A stretch of 64,000 nucleotides of DNA from Hibiscus mutabilis (lineage: Eukaryota > Streptophyta > Magnoliopsida > Malvales > Malvaceae): assembly GCA_019671005.1 (NCBI GenBank), contig CM033714.1:54077741-54141740 (forward strand). Reading direction: 5' to 3'. Of this stretch, positions 23,871 to 34,381 are shown piece by piece (within the stretch, counting starts at the first letter, position 1; every line of letters begins with the position of its first letter). The notes below the pieces were generated by a model, which was not told the DNA's origin, did not search any database, and was given only the letters and a program-made list of their open reading frames with translations. Made by a program: the position numbers and the translations under genes.

Positions 23871-24109
23871 TCTGATTCTGAAGATCATCATCATCGGGCA
23901 CACAGATGCAGTTGCGGAAACATAACAAGCCTTCAGAATTCATAGCAAAGTCAGGATTTGTGTTATCCTTGACCTTAGCAATGAGAGGTTGCAACTCTTC
24001 ATCATTTTCTTGGAGTGCTTTGATTCGAGATACAATGGTCGACTGCACTCTTAATTTGGCCAACAGCTTGTCACATTTCTTGAGCCGAAAATGAGTATTC
24101 AAACATCTT

Positions 24110-24606
24110 AGAGAAGGAGTGGGTTTCCGGAAAAAAGCATTTGCCACAACATTGGCTTTACCGGGATGGTAATCAATGACCAGATCATAGTCTTTCAAAA
24201 GCTCCATCCACCAGCGTTGATGAAGGTTCAACTCCTTTTGAGTCAAAAGATACTTCAGACTTTTGTGATCAGTGTACAAATAACATTTTTCACAATACAG
24301 ATAGTGTCACCAAATCTTTAAAGCAAACACAACTGCGACTAATTCCAAATCATGAGTCGGATAGTTTAGTTCATGTGGCTTGAGTTGACGTGAAGCATAA
24401 GCCATGACTTTGCATTCTTGCATCAGAACACATCCTAATCCCATATGGGATGCATCACTATAAACAGTGAAATCTTTACTTTGCTCGGGTTTCACCAAGA
24501 CATGGGCACGAGTGAGAACTTGCTTGAGTTGATCGAAACTCATTTGCTGATCCACAGTCCACACAAAAGGAGTGTTCTTGCGGATGAGCTTCGTCAAGGG
24601 GGCAGC
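24110..24606 (-). pseudogene. Element I RNase H
   Basis: Open frame 24597-24307 reads KPEQSKDFTVYSDASHMGLG (first Asp), VMAYASRQLKPHELNYPTHD, LELVAVVFALKIW (Glu). It continues in another frame with YTDHKSLKYLLTQKELNLHQ (second Asp) and WWMELLKDYDLVIDYHPGKA followed by ANVVANAFFRK, where the canonical ADALSR Asp is Asn. Two frames cover the domain. Confidence 0.87.
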
Positions 24607-24779
24607 AATCAGGGAGAACCCCTAAACAAATCTATGGTAGTAGCCTGCAAGGCCCAGAAAACTACGAACTTCTCCCACATTCTTCGGAAGAACCCAGTCA
24701 AGGATGGCTTGGATCTTCTTTGGGTCAACTTGAATTCCCGCATAAGAGATCATATGGCCAAGGAAAGATACTTCGAATA

Positions 24780-25500
24780 GCCAAAATTAACATTTGCTGA
24801 ACTTGGCGTATAGTTGCTTTTCCCGAAGAGTCTGAAGCACAATCTGAAGATGTTCTTCATGAGTAGCAGCATCCTTCGAATAGATTAGAATGTCATCTAT
24901 GAACACCACCATGAACTTATCTAGGTAAGGCTGGAACATCCGGTTCATCAAGTCCATGAAGGATGGAGGTGCATTCGTAAGCCTAAATGGCATTACTAGG
25001 AATTCATAATAGCCATATTTAGTTCGGAAGGCAGTTTTTGGAACATCAGTCTTCTTCACAAGCATTTGATAGTATCCAGATTGAAGGTCTATCTTTGAGA
25101 AGACAAAAGCATCTTTCAATTGATCGAAAAGGTCATCGATCCTAGGCAACAGGTACTTGTTCTTGATTGTCACCTTATTCAACTAACGATAGTCAATGCA
25201 TAGGCGCATCGATCCATCCTTATTCTTAACGAACAACACCGATGCTCCCTAGGGTGAGAAACTCGGTCAAATGAATCCCTTATCCAAAAGGTCTTGGATT
25301 TGGGCCTTTAGCTCTCTTAGCTCCACCAGATCCATTCTATACGGAGTGATAGAGACCAGAGTAGTCCAAGGTTGCACTTCTATTCTGAATTCCACTTCTC
25401 GGGTGAGAGCGAGCCCCAGAAGTTCATCGGGAAATACATTGAAGAATTCCTTCACAACAAGTACATTTTCAAGTTTTAGATCTTTCATGGCATACATGAG
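24780..25500 (-). pseudogene. Element I reverse transcriptase
   Basis: The N-terminal piece (25497-25267) has VKEFFNVFPDELLGL, TPYRMDLVELRELKAQIQDL and LLDKGFI. The middle (25260-25183) is readable with stops. The core (25182-24787) reads NKYLLPRIDDLFDQLKDAFV, FSKIDLQSGYYQMLVKKTD, FLVMPFRLTNAPPSFMDLMN and VVFIDDILIYSKD with the catalytic pair intact, then HLQIVLQTLREKQLYAKFSK. This is a clear gypsy chromovirus RT with stops between otherwise well preserved blocks. Confidence 0.9.
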
Positions 25501-25920
25501 AGTCCTATTCGGGTTCAGATTTCATCACTGTTATGCTTTCCTTACTGAGCCCACAGAGGTACAATTTCTTCTTCGAACAGTCCACCCATGCTTGGTGTTC
25601 GGCTAGCCAGTCGAGGCCCAATATGAGATAGAATTCTCGAAAAGGCAAGGCCATCAAGTTAGCCGGGAAAAGGGATCCCTTGGATCCTTAGGGGGCAATC
25701 TTTACAAACCCATTAGATGATCACATTATCTCCTAAAAAATTAGAGACAACAATCTTGAAAGTGACCGGTTCTGATTCTAAGGCATACTTTGCAATCAAA
25801 GGTTCGCTAACAAAAGAATGCGTAGAGCCTGGATCTACCAAAGAATAAACAAGATTAGAAAATAATTCCACAATACCTACAATCACATCAGGATCGTCCT
25901 CTTACTCACGACCCCGAACG
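25500..25920 (-). pseudogene. Element I aspartic protease
   Basis: The minus strand reads LVYSLVDPGSTHSFVSEPLI with the catalytic Asp in DxGSTHSF near 25840-25820, then VSNFLGDNVII, FPANLMALPFREFYLILGLD and WLAEHQAWVDCSKKKLYL. This is the retropepsin-like domain of chromoviruses. A stop interrupts it after NVII. Confidence 0.82.
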
Positions 25921-25989
25921 TGGTACATCTGGGCTGAAGTCTGAAGGTCACAACTAACTAGAGGGGTATTGGTGTTGCGAGGTCTCCCC

Positions 25990-26900
25990 ACTGATCCAGT
26001 TTGCACTTGCTTTGCTCCTCTTCCCTTCCTAGGATTGTTTTGAGAAACTATAGAGGTAGGAGCATGAGGATTCTGCGGACACTGCCTGATGAAGTGGCCA
26101 GACTCACCGCAAAGATAGCTCGATCTGAATTATCTATGACACTGTCCGGGGTGCCCCTTCTGGCAAAAATTGCATAGAGGGATATGAGAACCTTTCGCAT
26201 AACCACATGTACTATCTATAAAAGCTGTACGAGCAACAGATGCTCCTGCAGGTTGGAACTGTGGTATATAACCAAATCGTGGTAGCTGTTGAAAGGTAGT
26301 AGACTTCTGGTCCCACTGTCTACCCTTCTTCTAAGATATGAGTGGCCTGGAATCATCTCAGAACCTCTTATCAGATCGGGCTTGGTTCCCTTCCCTTCTT
26401 TCGGAAGCATTTTGGGAGGCTTCAGCAGCAACGACTCGATTAACTAAAGTTTGGAAGTCTTCTAACTCCAAGACGGTGAAAATAGGATGTAGTTCATCAC
26501 AGAGGCCATCAACGAACATTCGGCACTTCTCTTTTTCTGTACGGATGATCTCGACACCATATCTAGCATATTTGTAGAAGTCGTAGATATACTGCTCCAC
26601 GAGTCTTCCCCCTTATCTCAGATGGAGGCACTTATTACGCCTTTCAGTGATGTAATGATCCCTGATATATTTTTTCGAAACTCTTGAAGGAAGAAATCCC
26701 ATGTAACTCTGTGTTCAGGCACGGTGAGTGTCACTGTATCCTACCAACTCTAGGCCTCCTCATCAATCAAGGCTAAGGCGCACTCGAGCTTATGTTCTTC
26801 GAGGCACTTCATTTGCTTATTCAACACCTTCAGGGCGTTTTCCATTCAGTATTATGTGACTTAAGGGTTATCCAGGTCCTGGCCGGTAAAGGTGTAAATC
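25990..26900 (-). pseudogene. Element I gag, N-terminus missing, with zinc knuckles
   Basis: Open frame 26600-26358 reads MEQYIYDFYKYARYGVEIIR, EKCRMFVDGLCDELHPIF and LEDFQTLVNRVVAAEAS, the standard capsid helices of gypsy gag. Upstream are CLEEHKLECALALIDEEA-like residues near 26770-26830. Downstream near 26180-26080 are two zinc-knuckle relics, CNFCQKGHPGQC and LCGESGHFIRQCP, the second without its first Cys. The N-terminus ends abruptly near 26900 at the truncated LTR. Confidence 0.82.
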
Positions 26901-26914
26901 GGGTACTGTTTGAT

Positions 26915-29314
26915 AAAGGTTGACCAGACCAATTATGCTCTATGACCGTATCGATACCGTTTTTCATCCCAAATTCTAGTGACCAATTTCTGTACCGATA
27001 CGCCTAGACCGTATCAATATGCCCGGTTTGACAAAGGTTGACCAAACCAATTATGCAAGGACCGTATCTATACGCCATTACCTGTATCGATTCTCCCTGA
27101 CCTGTAATGACATATTTTTTCTGGTTTTTAATCAAATTACCCAACCGAATGTTATTCAAATTTTATCAAACTTTACCAGCAATCTTATAGACAATATTTC
27201 TAATCGCATGTCAAATTTTAGAGCATTTCAGATCCATTTACTAAGAATTTACCAATTAGTGCATTTAAAACTCATTTTAACTTGGTTACCAACCCCAAAA
27301 TATACCATATCACACATACATCACTTAGACTATTTTAGGATTATAAAAACATATCAAATAAGTCATTTCAACATGTCTAGACCTTATGCCACCTTACTAA
27401 GTGTTCATAAACGAAAGTAAACATACATATGGTATCAGAGGTGACTTGCAACCGTAGATTATACGATCAGAGCTCAGAATGCTTCAAGGTCCTGAAATGC
27501 ATGAGACACACACATATGTTAGGCTTATATAGCCTAGTGAGGTAGTCATAACAAACATAAAATAATCAAGTAGCATAAATGGCATACTATGATTATGAAC
27601 AACATATCATCATACTCAAATAACATAATTACACTATTAATCACACGAGTCTCATGCTTAAGCCATTTACCATAATTTCACATAATCATGCAAAACTTAA
27701 CACATATCAATTCCCTTGGACAATATAACAAATGGATACACGGATTCCCCTTTACACCAACACATATATCAAAAAATAGGCCGTAGCCTTGAGCTGTAGC
27801 TCCAGATAAATCCCTTACACAATCTATCCTTATCTCCCCCACATATAGATCGTAGCCCCGGACCGTAGTCCACTCTTACTTATACGAGCTCAACTAACCT
27901 TATGGCATACCAATTGTATCCAAAACTCACAAATGTCTAGGGTTCACATATATCAATGTATTTTCTTACCTTTGTGCCCGTAGGCCATAACATATTGGAA
28001 ATGAAAGTGAGTCGTAGCTCTATAGCATATCATCGTACATGTGTACATCGAATCATCACATAGCCATATCAATTTCACATAATATAACATATTTGTTCAT
28101 GTTTCAACATATCATTTTCATAGTTCATTTATATAGGATCATATGTCACATGTATAACCATATCAAAATAACACAAAGGCTTACCCAACCTTACCATTTG
28201 AATTTATAGCCGATTGCCCTACTTGAGGTTTGACACAATGCATAGCAAACCACAATAATGCAACAAGATTGCACCGAGCCTATCCTATGACACGACTACA
28301 CTCACCTTGGTTATGAGGCTCTCGAATCAAAATTCTGATGTGTCTAGCTTCCTTTAGGGATGACAAGGAGTCCTTCTCCAACACTTAAGCTGGCACAAAT
28401 TAAGGGTCATATTAGAGTTTGAATTAAGGTTTCAGAAACATGTTTCAAACTTACCAGAGTTTAGAGACAACATCGAATTAACAAAATCAAACTCCTAATT
28501 CATGGGTTCCTACTTGAACCAAGAAAATCTAATTTCAAAATTAAGCTCCAACAAAGATCAGAATCATTAAATCGAATGAGGGGTTTTGTTTATCGAGTTA
28601 TAAGCTTTCAAACGAAGTATTGAACTTGAATGAAGATTGCACCGAGGTGATAGCTTAGCCTAGAGGTTGAGGATGGCAATGGAGGAGCTTGCTTAATGGA
28701 AGACAAGGTGTTAGGTTTGCTTTCGAGAGTTCAAAAGGTAAGAAGATGAAAGCCTCACCGCCCATTTATGAAAGCCAAGGGCTTTGGTCAATCCTCACCA
28801 CCACAAGGGCTAATAGAATGCTTTCCTATGTCCAAAGGTAAGCTTATTTTACTAATTCTTTTCAACTCATGACTCTTTTAGGATTTTAAGGCATTTGATG
28901 GCTATCCATCTTTTCATCTGAAACCAATCACGTGGGGAAGGAGGCAAGCTAAGAGGTGAGTAATCTACTTGCCTACTTCTTTTTAACTTTTGACTTCGAA
29001 CATATTCAAAACAGGGGAACCATATCGATACACTCATGACTGTATCTATACGCTCATACCCAAACAAATAAGTTAGTTATTGACAGTTGGATCGTATCGA
29101 TACTGGCTTGACTGTATCAATACGCCTAGCTCAGAATTTGCATCTTGGCTTTCAATTTCGTACAAAGAAGTTTATCCACTCAAATAGGACCAAATTGTGA
29201 TTCATTACAAAAGAGGGGTACAAAAGTCAACTATCACAAACGTGTAACACATCAGATTCAAATTTCTGATCACCGGAACCTACTTCCGACTAGGCCAGTT
29301 TCTAGGATATGACG
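26915..29314 (-). repeat. Element I 5' LTR, truncated at its gag-proximal end
   Basis: It aligns with 20093-22503 of the left LTR from about 26937 on, and ends at a decayed GACG where the left copy has AACA. A short upstream copy of the GGTTGACCA...CAATTATG phrase at 26920 suggests a local duplication at the break. The missing part corresponds to 19555-20092, so the U5 end, primer site and gag start were deleted together. Confidence 0.85.
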
Positions 29315-29727
29315 TTACCTATGTCAACCAAAATTCTTTTTACCGTATAACCAGCTATCACCGTCATGACGACTATCGGGTTGTTGCTTTCTTCGTCCAA
29401 GATGTCGTTCTCCTCTTTTTTTTGAAAACGACACCTGCCACAAAAAATTGTGTTTCAACCTCTTCGCCATTTTCACCAAGAACGTCATCGTTCACTGCAT
29501 GCATACCCTATTCTCAGGGCTTGGTCGGTTCCGTTACTCACCTATTCTGATTAGCATGTGTACAGCGCCCTCAGTAGCTGCGTTGCTTGGCTTCCAAAGT
29601 CACTGCGGTTGTTGCATGGTCTTCAGGGTTAGTCGACTCGTTAGGTCGTCGCTTTCCCTTGCTTTTTCGTCCAAACTTGTTAGGGTGTCGCTCTCCTTTC
29701 TTGAGATTCTTAAAACTGCTGAAAGAA
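29315..29727 (-). pseudogene. Element O leader and protease N-terminus; gag missing
   Basis: The minus strand reads NNPIVVMTVIAGYTVKRILV then DI (near 29400-29320), the protease strand leading to the active site; the usual DxGSS is DIGSV across the insertion point. Only about 330 bases remain between this and the primer site, where a gag gene of 1 kb or more is expected. The basic ORF at 29753-29571 has no gag motif. Gag was therefore deleted or was never part of this copy. Confidence 0.7.
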
Positions 29728-29766
29728 ATCTGAAGGTCACGTGTTCGATCCACGCTCCCTGCACCA
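29728..29766 (-). other. Element O primer binding site, tRNA-Phe type, extended
   Basis: The plus strand is tRNA-sense: ATCTGAAGGTCACGTGTTCG then ATCCACGCTCCCTGCACCA, ending in CCA two bases before the LTR. It matches the 3' half of plant tRNA-Phe (anticodon-stem side, T-arm, acceptor, CCA) with a few changes. Because the element is on the minus strand this is the expected orientation. The match is about 39 bases, twice the usual 12-18. Confidence 0.75.
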
Positions 29767-29768
29767 AT

Positions 29769-30053
29769 TGTTGATGGCCAAAATTGTCAAGGTCTGGAGA
29801 AAGTGGTCCGATGATGACTGGGATGGATGGTCTAGGTCAGATGGCTTCTCTTGGTCGAAGCTTGTGTGTCTGTTTCTTTTCTTGAGTGGTGGTCATACAT
29901 ACCTTGAGAAGGTCTCGTTCTCTCTTGTTGCATGCCCGATTTTATACTACCTGGACAGGTATCACAATGGAGTTGCCGTGGCGCGTCGATTGGACTGGCT
30001 ATGACCTGACATCCTAGGTTTCCCTCGTTATCCATAGCGACCACGTGCCTACG
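29769..30053 (-). repeat. Element O 5' LTR, truncated
   Basis: It matches 6316-6601 or so of the 3' LTR (shared ends TGTTGATGG...CGTGCCTACGCAC) and then switches to unrelated sequence at about 30054. The outer 180 bases with the LTR's other end are lost, so no target duplication can be scored. Confidence 0.82.
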
Positions 30054-31181
30054 CACCTATCCTAATCACATTTTTAATACCTATCGTCCTAATACCATTT
30101 GGGCTTTAAATATATTTCTTGGTGATATACAATTTTCAGTTCCAATTGATGACAAATTAATTTCTTTTATCGTACTCTTATGTAACACAAATAAAATGTT
30201 TGGTAAGTGAGTATTGAATTATTAAAGTCAGCTTAGTTGTCCTCTCCTAACATACCAATACTATGGTCTCTTCCTTCTTTCAAAATAAATACTGCCGACT
30301 TATATTCGTCCATTCCTACCCAATTAACCTAAATGTTTGGTAATGAACTAACAATCCCAACTATGATTTCCAATTACAGAATTAATTCTTTCCTCGTTTA
30401 GAATGTGACCATCTTTGTTTTTTACTTGCCCTCTTAATTTTCTAAGACTCCGTCCTGATTAATTTAGACTGAAGTGTGTCGCATATTTATCTTTGATGTG
30501 TAAGTCTTTATGCGTAAATTTTCTACAAGGAATTACCAACATAGGCAAACTTCATTTCCTATATTAAGCTGGGTGCAATAATTATGTTTAGCATGTCTAT
30601 GTGACTGTACGGGAAGAACAAGTAATCATGGCATATGTTTGTTTTTTTATAAAAGTATTGTTTCTTAATCAAATCAAATCAAATCAAATCAAATCTTCCT
30701 ATGTTGAACTCCAATGGATTTTTTCTTCATATCCTAATCCAATATCACAGTTTTCTCAAATATTAGCCTCTCTTTTTTCGTTCTGAGTAGTTGTAATCAA
30801 GTTGTTTTATCTTCAGTGAAAATCTGAAAAGTAAACTCAGGACCACAATTTCACAATTATTGTTCCAACCTCAAATTCATTTAGTCAAAAAGGAAAAAAA
30901 AATCAAATTTCATTATCTATGATCTGCAGAAGAACATGAATGGTGACTTCTTCCAAGCAGCAGATAAATGGATCATGTCCACTCAACCAATAATGACCCA
31001 CCAGCTTAATTTCTACCATAAAAACCTACTTTAATTAAACAAACCATTATACAACATCTTAATTAGTTAATAGAAATACCGGTCTTATGCAATATAAAGA
31101 AAGAAAACTGTTAAAAGTTATGGCACCTTGATTGATGTAGCAACCTATTCAAAAGACGGTATTGCCCTCCTCTTTTTGCAG
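30054..31181. other. Intergenic spacer with a short microsatellite
   Basis: AT-rich DNA without a supported gene. The AAATC pentamer is repeated five times at 30671-30695. No LTR, TIR or tRNA signal is seen. Confidence 0.55.
30671..30695. repeat. (AAATC)5 microsatellite
   Basis: Five perfect tandem copies of AAATC, preceded by one imperfect copy. Confidence 0.9.
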
Positions 31182-31312
31182 TTATTGATGAAGCACGTCA
31201 GAGTGAAAAGGAAATGTCTGGTGTGGTATTTGGGGGCTTAAGGTCATTATTGGGATCTCTAGATCCTATTATGACCAAAGCAACATCCAGAATCCTAAAT
31301 TCTCAAAAGTAG
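31182..31312 (+). other. Possible terminal exon fragment of an unidentified gene
   Basis: A pyrimidine-rich tract ending TTTTTGCAG (31173-31181) is followed by about 43 open codons: VIDEARQSEKEMSGVVFGGL, then RSLLGSLDPIMTKATSRILN and SQK before a TAG at 31310-31312. Composition and codon flow look like real coding sequence, and no TE domain matches. I do not recognise the protein and see no upstream exon, so it may be a captured or stranded fragment, or chance. Confidence 0.3.
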
Positions 31313-31448
31313 GACTCTTACAGCCGCACCACCACGACGAGTTTTAAAATTATATTTTTTATTCAAACTTGCCGTGCACGTATGATGAGTTTCATTTTTT
31401 TAATATATGGTTTTAAACATTAATCATGAGATTAACCTAATCCTAAAT

Positions 31449-31478
31449 AGAACTCGTCGTAAGGACACGACGAGTTCT
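31449..31478. other. Perfect 12 bp inverted repeat
   Basis: AGAACTCGTCGT and ACGACGAGTTCT are separated by AAGGAC, forming a perfect hairpin upstream of the PMD gene promoter. Confidence 0.8.
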
Positions 31479-31529
31479 CTCTAGTTTAACGGCTGCCACG
31501 TTTTTGTGGAAAAAAGACGGGTTGCTTTT

Positions 31530-31580
31530 GGGTTTTGCATATTAGGGTTTTGCATATTAGGGTTTTGCATATTATAAATA
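31530..31580 (+). promoter_or_regulatory. Promoter-like triplet of a 15 bp telo-box repeat leading into a TATA box
   Basis: GGGTTTTGCATATTA is repeated three times perfectly (31530-31574); the junctions form TTAGGGTTTT, a plant telo-box-like motif. The last copy merges into TATAAATA (31573-31580). The PMD gene relic lies downstream on the same strand, so this is probably its promoter. Confidence 0.55.
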
Positions 31581-31879
31581 GATAGTTTTGTTTAGGGTTT
31601 AGAACACAAAATTTTTTCAACCTCTTTTGTTCGAGCAAAGCAAAACAGTTTGTCAAGCTGTGAGATTTTCTCAGACGACACTGAAAGAAGCAAGCTTACA
31701 TATAGTTCAAAAAGGTTAAAGGTAACGTATGTTTATATTTTTAGAGTACGTTTAATTTTTTAATATGATTTATTTTGTTCACTCGATTATGCCAACTTTT
31801 TTAATTCGAATAGTAAATTATGTTGTTAATATTTTAATCAAAAATATTTTAAAATTCCATTGATTTGTGATATTTTGGT

Positions 31880-33457
31880 ATTTAATTGCGCATAACTGTT
31901 GAGGAAAAACGTGACGTTGTTAAGACTTCAAGATTCTCACATCACGAAAAACATGAGAATGTTGGTAAGAATTTATGGGTTTTTTGCAACTTTTAATTTA
32001 TTATTTTTAAATGATAAAGTACTACTTTAATTTAAATATTGTGTTTGTAGAAGAGGATTAAAAATTTCATCCTCGCTTGATATGGAGCGATCCGCTAAGC
32101 CAATACCTAATGGGATTTCTAGAGAATTCTGGTTTTAGGTACGCATCAAAGATTCATGAGTTTAAAATCGTGCCGTAGTTGATTAATGGGTTGGTGAAGC
32201 GTTGGAGACTGGAGACGCATACCTTCCACATGTCGTGCGGGGAGTGCACAATCACCCTCGAAAGTGTTGCTATGCATCTCGGTGTTCCAATTTCAGGCAG
32301 CCCAATCGTTGGTCAGAATAATTATAAGGTTTATGATTAATGCTCCAAGTATTTGGGGAAGACACCACGAACGCATGTTGTTGATGGTAAACGTGTGAAG
32401 CTAACATGGCTAAAGAGTGATTTTCAAGTTGATGGAAATTCCACAGCGGCGGAAATTGAGTTTGCTGCCCGAGCCTATCTATTGCTCCTTATCGGTGGTA
32501 TGCTAATGCCGGACAAATTAAGTTCTCACGTACACATACAATACCTTCCATTCTTGGAGACGTCGTGGGTAGCAAGAAAATTCAGTTGAGGATTTGTAAT
32601 ATTAGGTTTCCTGTACCGCGAGTTGTGCAAGGCAGCGACATCGACATATTTCAAAAACAGATTTGTGCACGCCAATATAGGTGGTTGTGTGGTGCTAATA
32701 CAATTATAGGATTGATATAGGTTTCCATTCCTGGCTCCTATTTGCGATCATCCTTTTGAATTCTCACTCGCATCAAGGTAATAATGTTAATTCTCATAAA
32801 TATTTTAAATGTTATTTACGGATACCATGATCTATCTATGTATTTGTATTATGTAGACGGGCCCAAAAATTCAAAAATAAAGCGTTGCAGGTAAAATTAA
32901 TTCTCACAGTGAGAACATAGATTGACATGCATTGCGAAGAACAAGTAATGCAAAATTATTTTTAGGTCAAAATTTTAAAATTATTGCAGTTCCGATGGAT
33001 GCCATATGATGAGGATAATGATATTCGCCATGTGATTCCAAACGATGCCTACAAAGATGCCGAAAATTGGTGTTCGATAATGTCGTTTCTAAATTTTGTG
33101 ATTGTCAAGATATTTTACGATAATCAAGTTCTTAGGTAGTTCAAATACCACCAGCCTGTGCCAGAGGACCTGATCAATATGGATGAGTTTGAAAAGGTGG
33201 ACTTACGGGGTAAGAGCAAAGAGAATTGGCCAAAGAGATATTCGTCATACATATCATGGTGGTTTGACAGGTCACGCAGGTTGCCGACTCGTGATCCCAT
33301 TCCCTATGATTTCGATTTCTTGAATTCTAAGTACTATCAATGGTTTGTGGTAAACGAACCGAAGTTGACGGCCGAAGCCCAACGACAAGCTTATGTTACT
33401 TTGTTTGAAATCCCAAAAGACCAGGACCAAAATCCTAATCCGGAACCCGAATCCTAA
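31880..33457 (+). pseudogene. Plant mobile domain (PMD) gene relic with introns
   Basis: PMD proteins (MAIN/MAIL family and the transposon versions annotated as phosphatase 7 long form homologs) are plant nuclear proteins of uncertain biochemical role. Here exon 32051-32777 reads GFRYASKIHEFKIV, LVKRWRLETHTFHMSCGECT, ITLESVAMHLGVPISGSPIV, GKRVKLTWLKSDF, ARAYLLLLIGGMLMPDK, LGFLYRELCKAAT and YRFPFLAP. A 34-base exon (32857-32890) gives RAQKFKNKALQ. The last exon (32990-33457) gives FRWMPYDEDNDIRHV, DNQVLR, YHQPVPEDL and VDLRGKSKENWPKRYSSYIS. Introns have good ends: GTAAGA at 31965 with TTTGTAG at 32050, GTAATA at 32778 with ATGTAG at 32856, and a third ending TTGCAG at 32989. Several in-frame stops (for example near 32178 and 32338) make it a pseudogene unless the assembly is wrong. 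Confidence 0.8.
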
Positions 33458-34381
33458 CCCGATATGGGAGCAAGGTCTATAGAGTTCAGAGAGGTTTAAT
33501 TATTTATTTAAGTTCACAAAATTTGTTATGTTTATTAATTTTAGATATTTGTCTTTTAATAAATTTCGAACCCAATGCATGTTTTCTTTTATTAATAATA
33601 TTTTGAGTTTAGTTTACAAAAAAATGTTATGCTTGTTTGTTTTTTTTTCCATGTAACGAACTATGTAGAGTGTTGTCATCGATCGAAAATAACAAATTAC
33701 TACATTTAGAACAGTAAGAAATATTTAGAATACAAAAAAGAAATTGACAACTTATTATACATTAATCCCCGAACTTTAATACATATGCTTGAGTACATGT
33801 AATTTTTTTTATAGTATACAACAGATTCACTCAGTACCATAACTCATTGATATGACTGGCTGCTCAATTGTTTTTTTGCTGGTACAAGGTTGTTCATGCA
33901 AAAAACGGGGTCAGTCAACATGGAATATGGCATGCAGTACCCCGTATATGTCATTATGGACGCATAGAGGTCCTACATAGAATAAAAATGGGTGTAACAT
34001 TATGCCCCACAAGCCCGACGGCGGCATTTGGGTTGCATCCCAAATAATGTAATACCACGCGATTTCTCAAAAAACTAATGTTGTAAGAAGAACTTCGTAA
34101 TATGATACAATACGACAACAATTATAGTTTCCATTATAATTGTTGGTAGTTTCATTTCGAACAATGTACAACATAATTAATGTAGTGGCGTAAACTTTGT
34201 AAATTTTGTTCGTATAAAAAATAAAAGATAGTTGTGGTATGGAAACGAATGCGTTGATTAAGGAGTGATATATTTATGCTGAAAATGAAAATGACGGACG
34301 AAACTTACCCAGCAAGTCTGACGAGTTTCGCCCGTCATTTCCATTTACAAAAACTTAGTAGCATTTTTGCAAAGGTCTTTT
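33458..34381. other. Non-coding spacer with a 17 bp hairpin
   Basis: No gene is supported. AAATGACGGACGAAACT (34289-34305) and AGTTTCGCCCGTCATTT (34324-34340) form a stem with one mismatch and an 18-base loop. Confidence 0.65.

Larger units (their letters stand above)
19555..29314 (-). mobile_element. Element I: Del/Tekay-like Ty3/gypsy chromovirus nested in the protease gene of element O
   Basis: The left LTR is full (19555-22503); the right LTR lacks its left 535 bases or so. Flanking pentamers are CTACC (19550-19554) and TTACC (29315-29319), a target duplication with one transition. Minus order: 5' LTR (truncated), gag lacking its start, protease, RT, RNase H, integrase with a chromovirus-like C-terminus, polypurine tract, 3' LTR. 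LTRs of about 2.9 kb and the sequence of the integrase tail suggest the Del/Tekay lineage. The primer site and gag start were lost in the same deletion that cut the 5' LTR. Confidence 0.9.
6316..30053 (-). mobile_element. Element O: Tat-like Ty3/gypsy retrotransposon with antisense gene, hosting two younger insertions
   Basis: The matching ends TGTTGATGGCCAAAA at 6316 and 29769 are the LTRs. Because pol is on the minus strand, the right copy is the 5' LTR and the left the 3' LTR. Components in minus order: truncated 5' LTR, primer site, short leader, protease (split by element I), RT, RNase H, integrase, a minisatellite, a plus-strand gene relic (split by a solo LTR), polypurine tract, 3' LTR. 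Integrase and RT sequence style, an antisense ORF and 3' tandem repeats all fit the Tat lineage (Grande, Retand and Ogre are known members with such extras). After removing the two insertions the element is about 10.8 kb. Gag is not recognisable. Confidence 0.85.

Noticed and set aside
23275..26600. Endogenous pararetrovirus
   Set aside because: An integrase, LTRs with polypurine tract and a chromovirus-type RT are present; there is no movement protein or coat protein motif. It is a Ty3/gypsy retrotransposon.
29728..29766. A tRNA-Phe gene
   Set aside because: Only the 3' half is present, it carries an encoded CCA, and it directly abuts an LTR, so it is a primer binding site.
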